A DNA stretch of 64,000 nt. Source: Tabrizicola sp. TH137 (GTDB lineage: Bacteria > Pseudomonadota > Alphaproteobacteria > Rhodobacterales > Rhodobacteraceae). Every line of letters begins with the position of its first letter. Position 1 is the first letter of the stretch. The position numbers were made by a program, and so were the translations under genes. The notes under the pieces were generated by a model. It was not told the DNA's origin. It searched no databases and worked only from the letters and a program-made list of their open reading frames with translations. This document shows positions 20,177 through 30,058 of the stretch, one piece after another. The DNA is taken from contig NZ_PKRQ01000003.1 in the NCBI RefSeq assembly GCF_002855575.1, forward strand, positions 1-64,000, read 5' to 3'.

Positions 20177-21451
20177 ATGCGGCACGAGAGCAAGTTCTCA
20201 TCTTGGATCAGGGCGGGCGGACAGAGCACCTTCGTCTCGCCATTGACCAGCCTCGTCATTCTAGAGCGCAAGTCTTCTGTCGTGCCCGACCGATTGCTTG
20301 ACAGCATCATTGATGATGCACTCGTGGCGGCGGTCAGTCGACTGAACCAATACCTCCCTAGCGGAGTCTCTGTCGACGTCAGCTCCGTCGAACTGACGCC
20401 CATCCGTGATCAACTTCGCGCCGAGGTCGCAACCCGTTTGACCGAAACAGGTGTGGCTGTTGGCCCGAATGATCCGGTCATAACTGCAATCATTGCCCGA
20501 TATGCGGAAATCCTGAACGGCTTCCTTCAGGCAGAAGGCCTGCACGTTGATCGCTATATCTGGCGAAGCAGGGACGATTCCCGAGTTCGCGCGATACATG
20601 CGGCAAACGACGACCACATCTTTTTCTGGTCCAACCCTCCTGAAGGCGGTCATCCGGGTCAGAGCTGGAACTGCCGTTGTACCGCCGAGCCGATCATTTA
20701 TCCTAGCGCCATCCCCGAGGGCGCGACCTGCGACATCCTTACCGGAGACCGACTGGCATCCGTGTTCCCTGACGCGGACAGTGAAAAGCTCTCAGCGATC
20801 GCGCGCGAGTTGGATTTGAGAGTCGTATCGGGGCAGCTCGATATACGGGAGCGCCTCATTCATTTTCTTGCTCAGATGCGGCATGAAGCCGGCGACGATG
20901 CGCGACTTGTCGAAGGTCTGAATTACAATCCCCAAGGACTGAGAAACACCTTCGACTATTTCCTGGATCATCCCGATGATGCTGATCTATATGGAAGAAT
21001 GGACGTGCATCCGGCCGACCAAGTGTCCATCGCCAACCTTGCCTATGCCAACCGCCTGGGCAATGGTGATGCAGATAGCGGCGATGGTTGGGCCTACCGT
21101 GGCCGCAGTCTTTTTCAGCTAACCGGCCGTGCGAACTACCGAGCCTTTAGCGAGTGGCACGAAGCCAACTTCGGGGAAGGTATTGGTTTCGAGACCGAGC
21201 CAAGTCGCGCGGCCGAACCGGTCTATGCGGTGAGGTCCGCAGTCTACTTCTGGCTTAGCCACGATCTGCCGGGCCTTGCCGACGCGGAGCTTACCGACGA
21301 GGCGACCAACACGATCACGGCACAGATCAATCGACGAACCAGGATCTACGAAGATCGTCGAGAGTTGATGCGGAGCATTCGTGACGGAGGGAGGTTTGAC
21401 GACATTTGCCGCTTCTCCGTTGCCAGCCCAAGATTCGAGGATGCGGAGTGA
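20177..21451 (+). CDS. Phage minor-head (MuF/SPP1 gp7-type) motif fused to a GH19 lysozyme-like domain; candidate peptidoglycan-targeting effector
   Basis: A 424-residue fusion. Residues about 1-125 are helical and unrecognised. Residues 127-172 (YIWRSRDDSRVRAIHAANDD, then GHPGQSWNCRCTAEP) match the conserved C-terminal motif of SPP1 gp7/Mu F minor head proteins, a domain known in MuF polymorphic toxins. Residues about 185-415 are a GH19 chitinase/lysozyme-like domain: RHEAGDDARLVEGLNY, with candidate catalytic Glu237 and Glu246, then YANRLGNGDADSGDGWAYRG and FQLTGRANYRAF. It likely cuts cell-wall glycan. There is no signal peptide and no other phage gene. Base composition is unlike the neighbours: four sampled 60-base rows give 127/240 G+C. 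The next gene overlaps its stop by 4 bp and codes an exported protein. Confidence 0.78.
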   Translation: MRHESKFSSWIRAGGQSTFVSPLTSLVILERKSSVVPDRLLDSIIDDALVAAVSRLNQYLPSGVSVDVSSVELTPIRDQLRAEVATRLTETGVAVGPNDPVITAIIARYAEILNGFLQAEGLHVDRYIWRSRDDSRVRAIHAANDDHIFFWSNPPEGGHPGQSWNCRCTAEPIIYPSAIPEGATCDILTGDRLASVFPDADSEKLSAIARELDLRVVSGQLDIRERLIHFLAQMRHEAGDDARLVEGLNYNPQGLRNTFDYFLDHPDDADLYGRMDVHPADQVSIANLAYANRLGNGDADSGDGWAYRGRSLFQLTGRANYRAFSEWHEANFGEGIGFETEPSRAAEPVYAVRSAVYFWLSHDLPGLADAELTDEATNTITAQINRRTRIYEDRRELMRSIRDGGRFDDICRFSVASPRFEDAE

Positions 21452-21978
21452 GATCACAGCTCGTCATGGCTTTTGTTGGTGGTGTCTACGCGGCATCCCT
21501 TTCCGCTCAAGAGCTTAGTCACTTTCAGACGCTTTTTGACGAGGACTCCGTGGAAACCCGGACGCTCATGATTCGATTGGACCCTGTGAACGATGATGTG
21601 CGCTTTGCCGTGACCCTGCGCGACAAGGAAACCGGGCTGGTCATAAGGCATGAATTCGACGGTCAAGGCACAAATGATCCTTCACCATTACTATTTGAGG
21701 AAAGCTATCTATGCGGCACCCCTGTCATCCTGCTGACCGTGCAATACCCCTGGCGCCACGCCTTGCCAGAATTCGTTCGTGTTCTCGATACCTTCGCACT
21801 CCGTCGAAGCGACTTCGCCTTCATCGATGTGGCATTCGGGCCATTGACCGATATCGCGCTGGCCGAGGACTCGGCCTACGACCCAGCAGACCTTGAAATG
21901 CTTCCGCCGATCCGGGTGCACTGCCTCACCGGTCAGGTTGAAAAACCCTTCGAATTCTTTCGGGAAGGAAACAAGTAG
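21448..21978 (+). CDS. Small exported protein coupled to the GH19 fusion; candidate periplasmic immunity protein
   Basis: A 176-residue protein of no family I recognise. The GTG at 21448 overlaps the upstream stop (GTGA) and gives a clear signal peptide, RSQLVMAFVGGVYAASLSA before QE. The mature part is acidic and beta-rich with two cysteines (SYLCGTPV and RVHCLTG) that could form a disulfide. Translational coupling to a cell-wall hydrolase and export to the periplasm, where that hydrolase would act, are what is expected of an immunity protein. An ATG at 21466 would shorten the signal peptide n-region but keep it. Base composition is AT-rich like the preceding gene. Confidence 0.65.
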   Translation: MRSQLVMAFVGGVYAASLSAQELSHFQTLFDEDSVETRTLMIRLDPVNDDVRFAVTLRDKETGLVIRHEFDGQGTNDPSPLLFEESYLCGTPVILLTVQYPWRHALPEFVRVLDTFALRRSDFAFIDVAFGPLTDIALAEDSAYDPADLEMLPPIRVHCLTGQVEKPFEFFREGNK

Positions 21979-22092
21979 CGATATTCCAGCCCAGAGAAGG
22001 TTGGACCGCAGTCGCTTCCGCACCGCCAAGTCACCCGCCGTTCCTGCCGCGCCCCGCCTCGGCCTCCGCATGGGCGGGGCTGCGTCCCGGCC

Positions 22093-22905
22093 TCACTCGC
22101 CCTTCGCCCGGCGACCGCTTCCCAGCCAGAATGTCTTGGCCAGGATCACCACCACCACCACGCAGATCAGGATCACCGAGATCGCCGCGATGGCCGGGTC
22201 GATGTTGTCGCGCAACCCCATCCACATCAGCCGCGGCAGCGTCACCGCATCGACCGAGGTGATGAACAGCGTCACCCCGATCTCCTCCCAGGACAGCACG
22301 AAAGTCAGCAAGAGCGCCGACAGCACGCCAAAGCGGATGCTGGGCAGGATCACCGAAGTAATCCGCCGCGTCAGCGATGCCCCCATCCCGCGCGCCGCCA
22401 GGTCCATCCGCCGGTCAACCTGCGTCAGCGCCACCGTGATCAACACCACCGCATAGGGCGCCGTCATCACCGCATGGGCCAACGCCACGCCCGCCCAGGT
22501 GTCATAGGCGATCACGTCGTTGAACTGGCCCAGCGTGATCAGAAAGAAATAGAGCGTCAGCGCCGAAACCACCGGCGGCGCCACCATCGGCAGCAGGGCA
22601 ATCCCCATCAGCAGCCCCGCAAAGCGCGGCTGCACCATCCAGATGCCCAGGCTGAAGGCCAGCGCCATCCCCGTCGCCAGCACCGAACTCACCACCCCGA
22701 TGCCGATGGACAGGCCAAGCCCCTGCCCCCAGGCCGGGTTCTCGATCAGCACCCGGTAATGCCGCAGCGACCATTCCCCCTCGGGCAGCGAAAGAAACCG
22801 GCTCGGCGTGAAGGAAACGGGGATCACCGCGACCAGCGGCATCAGCAGGAAGACAGCGACCAGCGCCGCAAGACACAGGGCAAGGCGTCCGGGCGGGGTG
22901 GTCAT
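22093..22905 (-). CDS. ABC transporter permease (PotC-type)
   Basis: A 270-residue inner-membrane permease with six helices. The EAA loop (DLAARGMGASLTRRITSVIL) contacts the ATPase. Sequence type is polyamine/spermidine (PotC). Its start overlaps the stop of the second permease gene by 4 bp. Last gene of the ABC operon. Confidence 0.88.
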   Translation of the reverse strand: MTTPPGRLALCLAALVAVFLLMPLVAVIPVSFTPSRFLSLPEGEWSLRHYRVLIENPAWGQGLGLSIGIGVVSSVLATGMALAFSLGIWMVQPRFAGLLMGIALLPMVAPPVVSALTLYFFLITLGQFNDVIAYDTWAGVALAHAVMTAPYAVVLITVALTQVDRRMDLAARGMGASLTRRITSVILPSIRFGVLSALLLTFVLSWEEIGVTLFITSVDAVTLPRLMWMGLRDNIDPAIAAISVILICVVVVVILAKTFWLGSGRRAKGE

Positions 22906-23726
22906 CGCGGCCCCGCCCCGCGGGCATGCCGCATCATCAGCGCCAGCAGCGCCCCCACAGCCACCATCAGGATGACCGAGATGGCCGCACCAAGACCCCA
23001 GTTCGGGCTCTGGAAGATGCGCAGATAGATCAGTTCCGCCGCCATGACCGACCGCCCGCCCCCCAGAATGGCCGGGGTGACGAAAAAGCCCAGCGCGAAG
23101 ACAAAGACGACCAGCGCCGCCCCCAGGATGCCGGGGCCGGTCATCGGCACGAAGACCTGAAGGAAGACCCGCGTCCGCCCCGCCCCCATCCCCCGCGCCG
23201 CCAGCAACACCCGCTCATCCACCGCCCGCATGGCGGAAGCCAGGGGGAAGGCCGCGAAGGGAATCAGGAAATGCACCATCCCGACCACCACGCCGAATTC
23301 GTTCCGCACCATCGTCAGGGGTTCCGTCAGAAACCCAAGGTTCTGCGCCCAGCTGTTCAGGATGCCCCGGTTCGACAGCAGCGCCAGCCAGCCGAAGGCG
23401 CGCGTCAGCACCGAAATCCAGAAGGGGATCAGGATGCACAGCTCGATCACCAGCCGCTGCATGGGCGTCCCGCGCACCCAGATCAGCGTGATCACATAGG
23501 CGGCGGCGACCGTCACCACCGTCACCACAAGGCAGACGCGGAAGGTCCGCAGGAACACAGATTGCACCAAGGGATCGGTCAGCGCCGCCTGATACTGCCC
23601 GATCCCCGGCTCCGGCAGGGTCACGCTCCAGGCCGCTACGCCAAGAAAGGGCAGCACATAGGTCAGCAGCATGAACCCCAGCAGGGGAAACAGCAGCCAG
23701 ACAGGGCGGGGCAATCGGTGCATCAC
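22902..23726 (-). CDS. ABC transporter permease (PotB-type)
   Basis: A 274-residue permease with six helices and the EAA loop LLAARGMGAGRTRVFLQVFV. PotB-like. Two ATGs (MMHR) are adjacent at the start; either is possible. Located between the binding-protein gene and the second permease gene, 56 bp after the former. Confidence 0.88.
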   Translation of the reverse strand: MMHRLPRPVWLLFPLLGFMLLTYVLPFLGVAAWSVTLPEPGIGQYQAALTDPLVQSVFLRTFRVCLVVTVVTVAAAYVITLIWVRGTPMQRLVIELCILIPFWISVLTRAFGWLALLSNRGILNSWAQNLGFLTEPLTMVRNEFGVVVGMVHFLIPFAAFPLASAMRAVDERVLLAARGMGAGRTRVFLQVFVPMTGPGILGAALVVFVFALGFFVTPAILGGGRSVMAAELIYLRIFQSPNWGLGAAISVILMVAVGALLALMMRHARGAGPR

Positions 23727-23782
23727 GGGGAATTCCGCAAAAGGGGGGGCACCCCGGCGCCGGGCCGGGATGCCCCTTCGCC

Positions 23783-24898
23783 TCAGGCCGAGATGATGGC
23801 GAGATAGGCGTCCAGCGCCGCCCCGTAATTCGCCTCATACCACTCCATGTTCAGCGGGATCTGCTTGGCCGCATTGGCCGGATCGACGGGGTTGAACCGC
23901 GCCTCCTCGGGCGGCAGCAGCGCATCGGTCGCCGGGTTCGCCGGACCCTGCGCCAGCAGGTTGAACATCACAAGCTGCCGCGCCGGGTCCTGGGCCGAGG
24001 CGATGAACTTCATCGCCGCCTCCGCCCCGCCCGGATTGCCCTTGATCACCGCCATGGACCCCGGCGCGATCAGGCCCTGATCCCAGATGAAGGTGATGTC
24101 GCCGCCCGAATCCTGCTCCAGCAGCTTGGCCCGCGTGGACCAGACCAGCACCATCGAGGCATCGCCATTCATCAGCATCGACTGGCTTTCCGCCCCGCCA
24201 CCCCAATAGCCCGCGACATTGCCCTTGAAGGCCTCAAGCTTCTTGTGCGCCCGCTCGATGTCCAGCGGATAAAGGTCGGCCGGCGCCACGCCATCGCCCA
24301 TCAGCAGGGCCTCCCACATCCCGGCCCCCCATTTGTACATCCCGCGCTTGCCGGGGAACTTCTCCACATCGAAGAAATCCGCCATGCTCTTGGGCGGGTT
24401 GTCCCCGTATTTGGTCGCGTCATAGGCGATGATATAGCTGTAGAAATAGCTCGACGCCGCATATTCCCAGCCAAAGCCCTCGCGCGTCTTGGTCTTGTCC
24501 ACGACCGTATAGTCGATCGGCTCCATCATCCCCTTCTTGCCCAGCGCCTGTGCCGAGAAGGGATCGGCATCCACGATGTCCCAGGCGGGCTTGCCGCTTT
24601 CGAACTGCGCCTGGATGGCCCCCTCGCTGGGGCCGGAACCGTCCTGCTTCACCGTGATCCCGGACTCCGCCAGGAAGGGCGCGCCATAGGCCGTGTCATA
24701 GGCCGTCATCGCATCCCCGCCCCAGTTGACGAAGACCAGTTCGCCCGACTGGGCAAGGACGGGCGTGCCGCGCAGCGACACCGCAGCCGTCCCCATCAGC
24801 GCGACGGCAAGCTGGGTAAAGCTGCGGCGCGAAATCGCCCCGCTGCGGGCCTTCTGGGCGAGGATCTCGATCTGGTCGAGTTCGAACGGAGTATTCAT
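23783..24898 (-). CDS. Periplasmic solute-binding protein of a polyamine-type ABC transporter
   Basis: A 371-residue binding protein of the PotD class. The N-terminal leader is long and contains SRRSFTQLAVALMGTAA, a twin-arginine-like signal ending near TPVLAQ, then the mature domain (GELVFVNWGGDAMTAYDTAYG). It binds a polyamine or related cationic solute; the neighbouring dimethylargininase-like and M20 enzymes make a guanidino or amide compound a reasonable guess. The ATG has GGGAGACTGCC before it. An in-frame extension to 25177 runs through the ATPase gene and is rejected. Confidence 0.87.
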   Translation of the reverse strand: MNTPFELDQIEILAQKARSGAISRRSFTQLAVALMGTAAVSLRGTPVLAQSGELVFVNWGGDAMTAYDTAYGAPFLAESGITVKQDGSGPSEGAIQAQFESGKPAWDIVDADPFSAQALGKKGMMEPIDYTVVDKTKTREGFGWEYAASSYFYSYIIAYDATKYGDNPPKSMADFFDVEKFPGKRGMYKWGAGMWEALLMGDGVAPADLYPLDIERAHKKLEAFKGNVAGYWGGGAESQSMLMNGDASMVLVWSTRAKLLEQDSGGDITFIWDQGLIAPGSMAVIKGNPGGAEAAMKFIASAQDPARQLVMFNLLAQGPANPATDALLPPEEARFNPVDPANAAKQIPLNMEWYEANYGAALDAYLAIISA

Positions 24899-24957
24899 GG
24901 CAGTCTCCCTTGTTGTGCGTTTGTTCTGGAGCCGGGTGGGTCCGGCTTTCGCGGCGG

Positions 24958-26100
<1,143 letters not shown>

Positions 26101-26161
26101 AGCCTTGGGGAAATCCTAAGGGGGCAGGCCAAAGCCGCACAAACGATAGTTTTTCTTCTTA

Positions 26162-26182
26162 ACGACAAAGGAAATTTGTCGT
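26162..26182 (-). terminator. Hairpin at the 3' end of lysR
   Basis: ACGACAAA and TTTGTCGT form an 8-bp perfect stem with a GGAAA loop, starting at the lysR stop codon. On the minus strand AT-rich sequence (TAAGAAGAAAAAC) follows but no clean T-run, so it may be a weak terminator or an operator for the ABC operon. Confidence 0.4.
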
Positions 26183-27105
26183 CACCGCGCCGCAGCCGCC
26201 ATTCTCGGCGGCGGAAAGCCCTGCGCGCGCTCCGCCCGCAGCCAGGTGCGGAAGGCCATCACCGTCGGATTGTCCACCATCGCCAGCGGCACGGCCATGT
26301 AATAGGCCTTGGGCGACCGCACCTCCTGCTCGAAGGGCCGTACCAGTTGCCCGTTCTGCATCGCATCCTGCGACAGCACCACATCGCCCATGGCAATCCC
26401 CTGCCCGGCCAGCGCGGCGGAATAGACAAGATGCATGTCCGAAAACACCACCCCCGTCGCCGCCATCTGCGGATCAAGCCCGACCGAGGCGAACCACAGC
26501 GCCCAATCCGCGTAATCCGACAGATGCAGCAGCCCCAGCCGCAGCACATCCTGCGGCTCGGGCATCCCGCCCAGCCGGTTCACCATCGCCGGGCTGCATA
26601 CGGGGGACGACACCACATCAAGGATATGCTCGCTCTCCATGTTCGGGAACTCGCCGTTTCCATAGGTGATGAACAGATTCACAAGCGGGTTGGACACCTC
26701 GCCCAGACGGCGCGGCGTGATGATCGACAGCGCCACATCGGGATGGGCCGCCGTGAACCGCCCGATCTTGTTGCATAGCCAGCCCGACGCAAAACCGGGC
26801 GCACAGCTCACCGTCAGGCTGCCCGCCACGCCGCGCCCGATATTGCGCGCCGCCGCTCCGGAAATCGCCAGCAGCGCCCGCCGCACGTCATCGGCATAGG
26901 CGCGCCCCTGCGCCGTCAGTTCCACCCGCGTCCCCACCCGGTTCAGCATGTGGAAATCCAGATCCCGCTCCAGCATCCGCAGCTGATGGCTCACCGCCGA
27001 CCGCGTCAGGTTCAACTCCTCCGCCGCCTGCCAGACGGTGCCATGGCGCGCGAAACTGACAAGGGCGCGCAGGGCCTGGGTGGATGGAACTCTCATCGCC
27101 GTCAT
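26182..27105 (-). CDS. LysR-type regulator (GcvA/AmpR-like)
   Basis: A 307-residue LysR regulator with an N-terminal winged helix-turn-helix (STQALRALVSFARHGTVWQA to LNLTRSAVSHQLRMLE) and a C-terminal effector domain. ATG at 27105 with CAGGAGAGG upstream. Divergent from the M20 hydrolase gene, with the ABC operon downstream in its own direction, so it probably controls both units in response to the transported compound. Confidence 0.88.
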   Translation of the reverse strand: MTAMRVPSTQALRALVSFARHGTVWQAAEELNLTRSAVSHQLRMLERDLDFHMLNRVGTRVELTAQGRAYADDVRRALLAISGAAARNIGRGVAGSLTVSCAPGFASGWLCNKIGRFTAAHPDVALSIITPRRLGEVSNPLVNLFITYGNGEFPNMESEHILDVVSSPVCSPAMVNRLGGMPEPQDVLRLGLLHLSDYADWALWFASVGLDPQMAATGVVFSDMHLVYSAALAGQGIAMGDVVLSQDAMQNGQLVRPFEQEVRSPKAYYMAVPLAMVDNPTVMAFRTWLRAERAQGFPPPRMAAAAR

Positions 27106-27159
27106 GCCTCTCCTGATCCTCCCACTATGGGCAGCTTCCGCCAGCGGGCAAGCGCTTAG

Positions 27160-27196
27160 GTGAAAACCGTTTGCCGAGCGCTGAAAAAGGTTTCAC
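27160..27196. promoter_or_regulatory. Candidate LysR operator between lysR and the M20 gene
   Basis: GTGAAA (27160-27165) and TTTCAC (27191-27196) form an inverted pair with 25 bp between, inside the 141-bp divergent region. The spacing fits binding by a LysR tetramer. Weak evidence by sequence alone. Confidence 0.35.
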
Positions 27197-27246
27197 TTCC
27201 TTTGGCGCAGGCGCGCCGATTAGGCTTTGCGGGAAAGGATCGGCCG

Positions 27247-28830
27247 ATGACCCCCAGCCCCGCCCAGATTTTCGCCATGGACGAGATCGCGCGTCGGGCC
27301 CCCGACCTGTCGGACTGGACGGCCACGATCTTCGGCTTCGGCGAAACCGCCTGGCGCGAATACCGCTCTGCCGCCTGGTATGTCGAACGCCTCCGCGCCG
27401 AAGGCTTCACGGTCGAGGAAGGCTCCGCCGGGATGCCCACCGCCTTCTGCGCCGACTGGCGCAACGGCGACGGGCCGGTGATCGGCCTCTATGCCGAATA
27501 CGACGCGGTCCCGGGCAATTGCCAGGCCGCCTCCACGCGGCGCGAACCCCGCGCCGGTCTGGGGTTTCAGGCGGGCGGCCATACCGATCCGCATTCCGGC
27601 CTCGGCATGGCCGGGCTCGGCGCCGTCCTCGCCATCAAGGCCGCGATGACGGCCCATGGCATCCCCGGCGGCCTGCGCTTCACCGGAGAACCAGCCGAAA
27701 AGGTCCGCGGGTCCAAGCCCATCCACGCCGCCGCCGGATACTACGACGGGTTGGCCGCGATCCTCTCCTTCCATCCCTTCTACATGCTGCCCATGTGCAA
27801 TACCGTCCGCTGGGACACGCATTGCGGCGCGGCCTATGCGATGATCTACCGCTTCCTCTGCGACGCGCCGGAAGGCTGGGGCCTTCACGATGGCGCGCCG
27901 ATCCCGCAATCCCATTCCGCCGTGCGCGCACCGGGGGCAAATGACGCCCTCATGCTCATGTACCAGACGTCGAAATCCCTCCGCGAGTCCATGCTGCCCC
28001 ATCAGGGCGGCTGGTCCATCTCCGAAGCGATCCTTACCGCCGGTCAGGCCACGGCCGACAACCTCCCCGCAGGCCTGGCCGAGTTGCAATACATGATCCG
28101 CACCCCGACCATCGCGATGGCCGATCAGGTGACGGCGGTGCTGGATCGCAACGCCGCCGCCGCCGCCGCCATGACCGGCTGCCGCTGGGAACGCCACTGG
28201 GTCTGCAAGTCGCGCCACGGGCTGGCCAATCACGCCATGGCCCGCACCGTCTGGAAAGCGATGCAACTGGTCGGGGCGCCGGTCTGGGACGAGGCGGCAA
28301 AGGCCATCGCCCGCGAGATGCAGGTCAATCTCGGCATGGTCCCCATGCTCGAACCCTTCCTCGACGAGATGACCCGCCTGATCGACCCCGAAGAGGCCGA
28401 AGCGATCCTGCGCCGCGACCTGCCGCCGTCACAGCTCAATTCCACCTCCGACGACTATACCGACATGACCTGGCACGCCCCCACTGCGCGCTTCTATGTC
28501 GCCCGCCCTGCCCTCAAGGCCCCGCCCGGCACGGCCTATCCGGCCTGGGTGATGAACGCCCTCGGCGGCATCCCGGCCACGATCGACCCGATGGTGCAGA
28601 CGGCGGCCAAGATCCTCGCCCTCTCCGCCCTCCACCTGCTCGAAGATGCCGAGGCGCGCGAAGCCGCAATGGCCGAATTCCTGCACCGCACCGGCGGCGG
28701 CGTCGGCGGCAGCGACTGGACCGCCCCGCTCTGCGACTATCCTCCGCCCATCAATTTCCGCTGGCCTGAATATGTAACCACCCCGCGCGGGCAGGACTGG
28801 TGGATTCCCTCCGCCATGCCCGGCGCCTGA
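27247..28830 (+). CDS. M20-family amidohydrolase (AbgB-like)
   Basis: A 527-residue M20 metallopeptidase-family enzyme resembling subunit B of p-aminobenzoyl-glutamate hydrolase. Metal-site segments are GLYAEYDAVPGN, GGHTDPHSGLGMAGL and TGEPAEKVRGSKP, with the lid domain in the middle third. It hydrolyses an amide bond in a small cytoplasmic substrate. The ATG has AAAGGATCGGCCG upstream. It heads a two-gene unit with the amidinotransferase-fold enzyme, opposite lysR. Confidence 0.85.
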   Translation: MTPSPAQIFAMDEIARRAPDLSDWTATIFGFGETAWREYRSAAWYVERLRAEGFTVEEGSAGMPTAFCADWRNGDGPVIGLYAEYDAVPGNCQAASTRREPRAGLGFQAGGHTDPHSGLGMAGLGAVLAIKAAMTAHGIPGGLRFTGEPAEKVRGSKPIHAAAGYYDGLAAILSFHPFYMLPMCNTVRWDTHCGAAYAMIYRFLCDAPEGWGLHDGAPIPQSHSAVRAPGANDALMLMYQTSKSLRESMLPHQGGWSISEAILTAGQATADNLPAGLAELQYMIRTPTIAMADQVTAVLDRNAAAAAAMTGCRWERHWVCKSRHGLANHAMARTVWKAMQLVGAPVWDEAAKAIAREMQVNLGMVPMLEPFLDEMTRLIDPEEAEAILRRDLPPSQLNSTSDDYTDMTWHAPTARFYVARPALKAPPGTAYPAWVMNALGGIPATIDPMVQTAAKILALSALHLLEDAEAREAAMAEFLHRTGGGVGGSDWTAPLCDYPPPINFRWPEYVTTPRGQDWWIPSAMPGA

Positions 28831-28846
28831 ACCAGGAGAGACCTCG

Positions 28847-29776
28847 ATGCAGACCTATCGCCACGGCTCCGAACCCTTCAGCCTGCAACGGCGCAATCCC
28901 AGGGGCGGCACGAAACCGCTCGAAGGCTGGGGTTTTCGCAACGAAACCGATCCGCTGACCGATGTGCTTCTGGGCAGCCCCGCCCATCTGCGCCACCTCT
29001 CCACCTCGTCCCTGTCGCGCAAGCACCTGCGCGAGGCGCCCTGCAACATCCAGGTCGGCCAGGCCCAGCATGCCGAGCTTGTCTCGGCCTATGAACATTT
29101 CGGGGTCAAGGTCCATATGCACAAGCCCAGCCCGGAACTGCCGATGCAGGTCTATGCCCGCGACAGTTCCGTGATGACCCCTTATGGCGCCATCATCACC
29201 GCGATGGCCAACTGGTGGCGGCGCGGCGAAAACTACGCCGCCATCCGCACCTATGAGGAACTGGGCATACCGATCTATGACATGGTCACCGCCGGCACCT
29301 TTGAAGGCGGGGATTTCAACGTGATCGAGGAAGGCTGCGTCCTCATCGGCTGCGGCGGCGCCCGCACACAGGAGGAAGGCGCCCGCCAGGTGCAAAGCTG
29401 GTTCGAGGCTGAAGGCTGGGAAACCCGCCTCGCCTTCATCGACGAATACTATGTTCACATCGACCTGATGGTCGTTCCAATCGCGCCCAAGCTCACCGCC
29501 GTCTGCCTCGACTGCACCGAGCCGGGCATCGTGGACTGGCTCAAGGCGAAAGGGCATGAAATCATCGACGTGCCCTTCCGCGATACGATGGCACTCGGCT
29601 GCAACTTCATGTCGCTCGGCCGCGACAGGGTGATTGCGCCCACGATCTCCAAGACCTTGATCGGGCAGTTGCGGGCGCGCGGCTTCGAAGTCGCCGCCAT
29701 CGACATGTCGGAAATCTCCAAGACAGGCGGCGGCATCCACTGCATGGCCCAGGCCCTCCGCCGCGAAGCCGCCTGA
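28847..29776 (+). CDS. Dimethylarginine dimethylaminohydrolase-like enzyme (amidinotransferase fold)
   Basis: A 309-residue guanidino-modifying enzyme of the DDAH/arginine deiminase superfamily. Catalytic-type residues are visible: EGGDFNVI, His204 in YVHIDLMVVP and Cys299 in TGGGIHCMAQAL. It should hydrolyse the guanidino carbon of arginine-like substrates, releasing an amine or ammonia and leaving a ureido product. Good site CAGGAGAG before the ATG, 16 bp after the M20 gene. With the ABC transporter and LysR this forms a small uptake and degradation locus. Confidence 0.82.
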   Translation: MQTYRHGSEPFSLQRRNPRGGTKPLEGWGFRNETDPLTDVLLGSPAHLRHLSTSSLSRKHLREAPCNIQVGQAQHAELVSAYEHFGVKVHMHKPSPELPMQVYARDSSVMTPYGAIITAMANWWRRGENYAAIRTYEELGIPIYDMVTAGTFEGGDFNVIEEGCVLIGCGGARTQEEGARQVQSWFEAEGWETRLAFIDEYYVHIDLMVVPIAPKLTAVCLDCTEPGIVDWLKAKGHEIIDVPFRDTMALGCNFMSLGRDRVIAPTISKTLIGQLRARGFEVAAIDMSEISKTGGGIHCMAQALRREAA

Positions 29777-29785
29777 TCCAGGCAC

Positions 29786-29811
29786 GGCGGCCCCCGCCCC
29801 CGGGGGCCGCC
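29786..29811 (+). terminator. Strong G/C hairpin after the DDAH-like gene
   Basis: GGCGGCCCCC and GGGGGCCGCC form a 10-bp perfect stem beginning 9 bases after the stop codon. No T-run follows. It probably protects or ends the transcript. Confidence 0.5.
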
Positions 29812-30058
29812 GCTGCGACGGCGCCGAAGCGGTTAAGTCAGACATTTCCGCCGCCCCCGGCCCCGCACGACGCCAAAGCCCCGCGCCGAACCCTGGGCAA
29901 CACGGCCCGGCGCTTTCCTCATCGCGACGTCGAAGCCCTTGATCGCCGTTGAAAAACGCCCCGATTAATGATTGTGTCAAAACTGTGGCCGCGGGCTAGC
30001 CGCGGCACGGTGCGCGTTTGTGCTGGTATGCGTGGGGGCGAACGGCTTGCGCCATGTG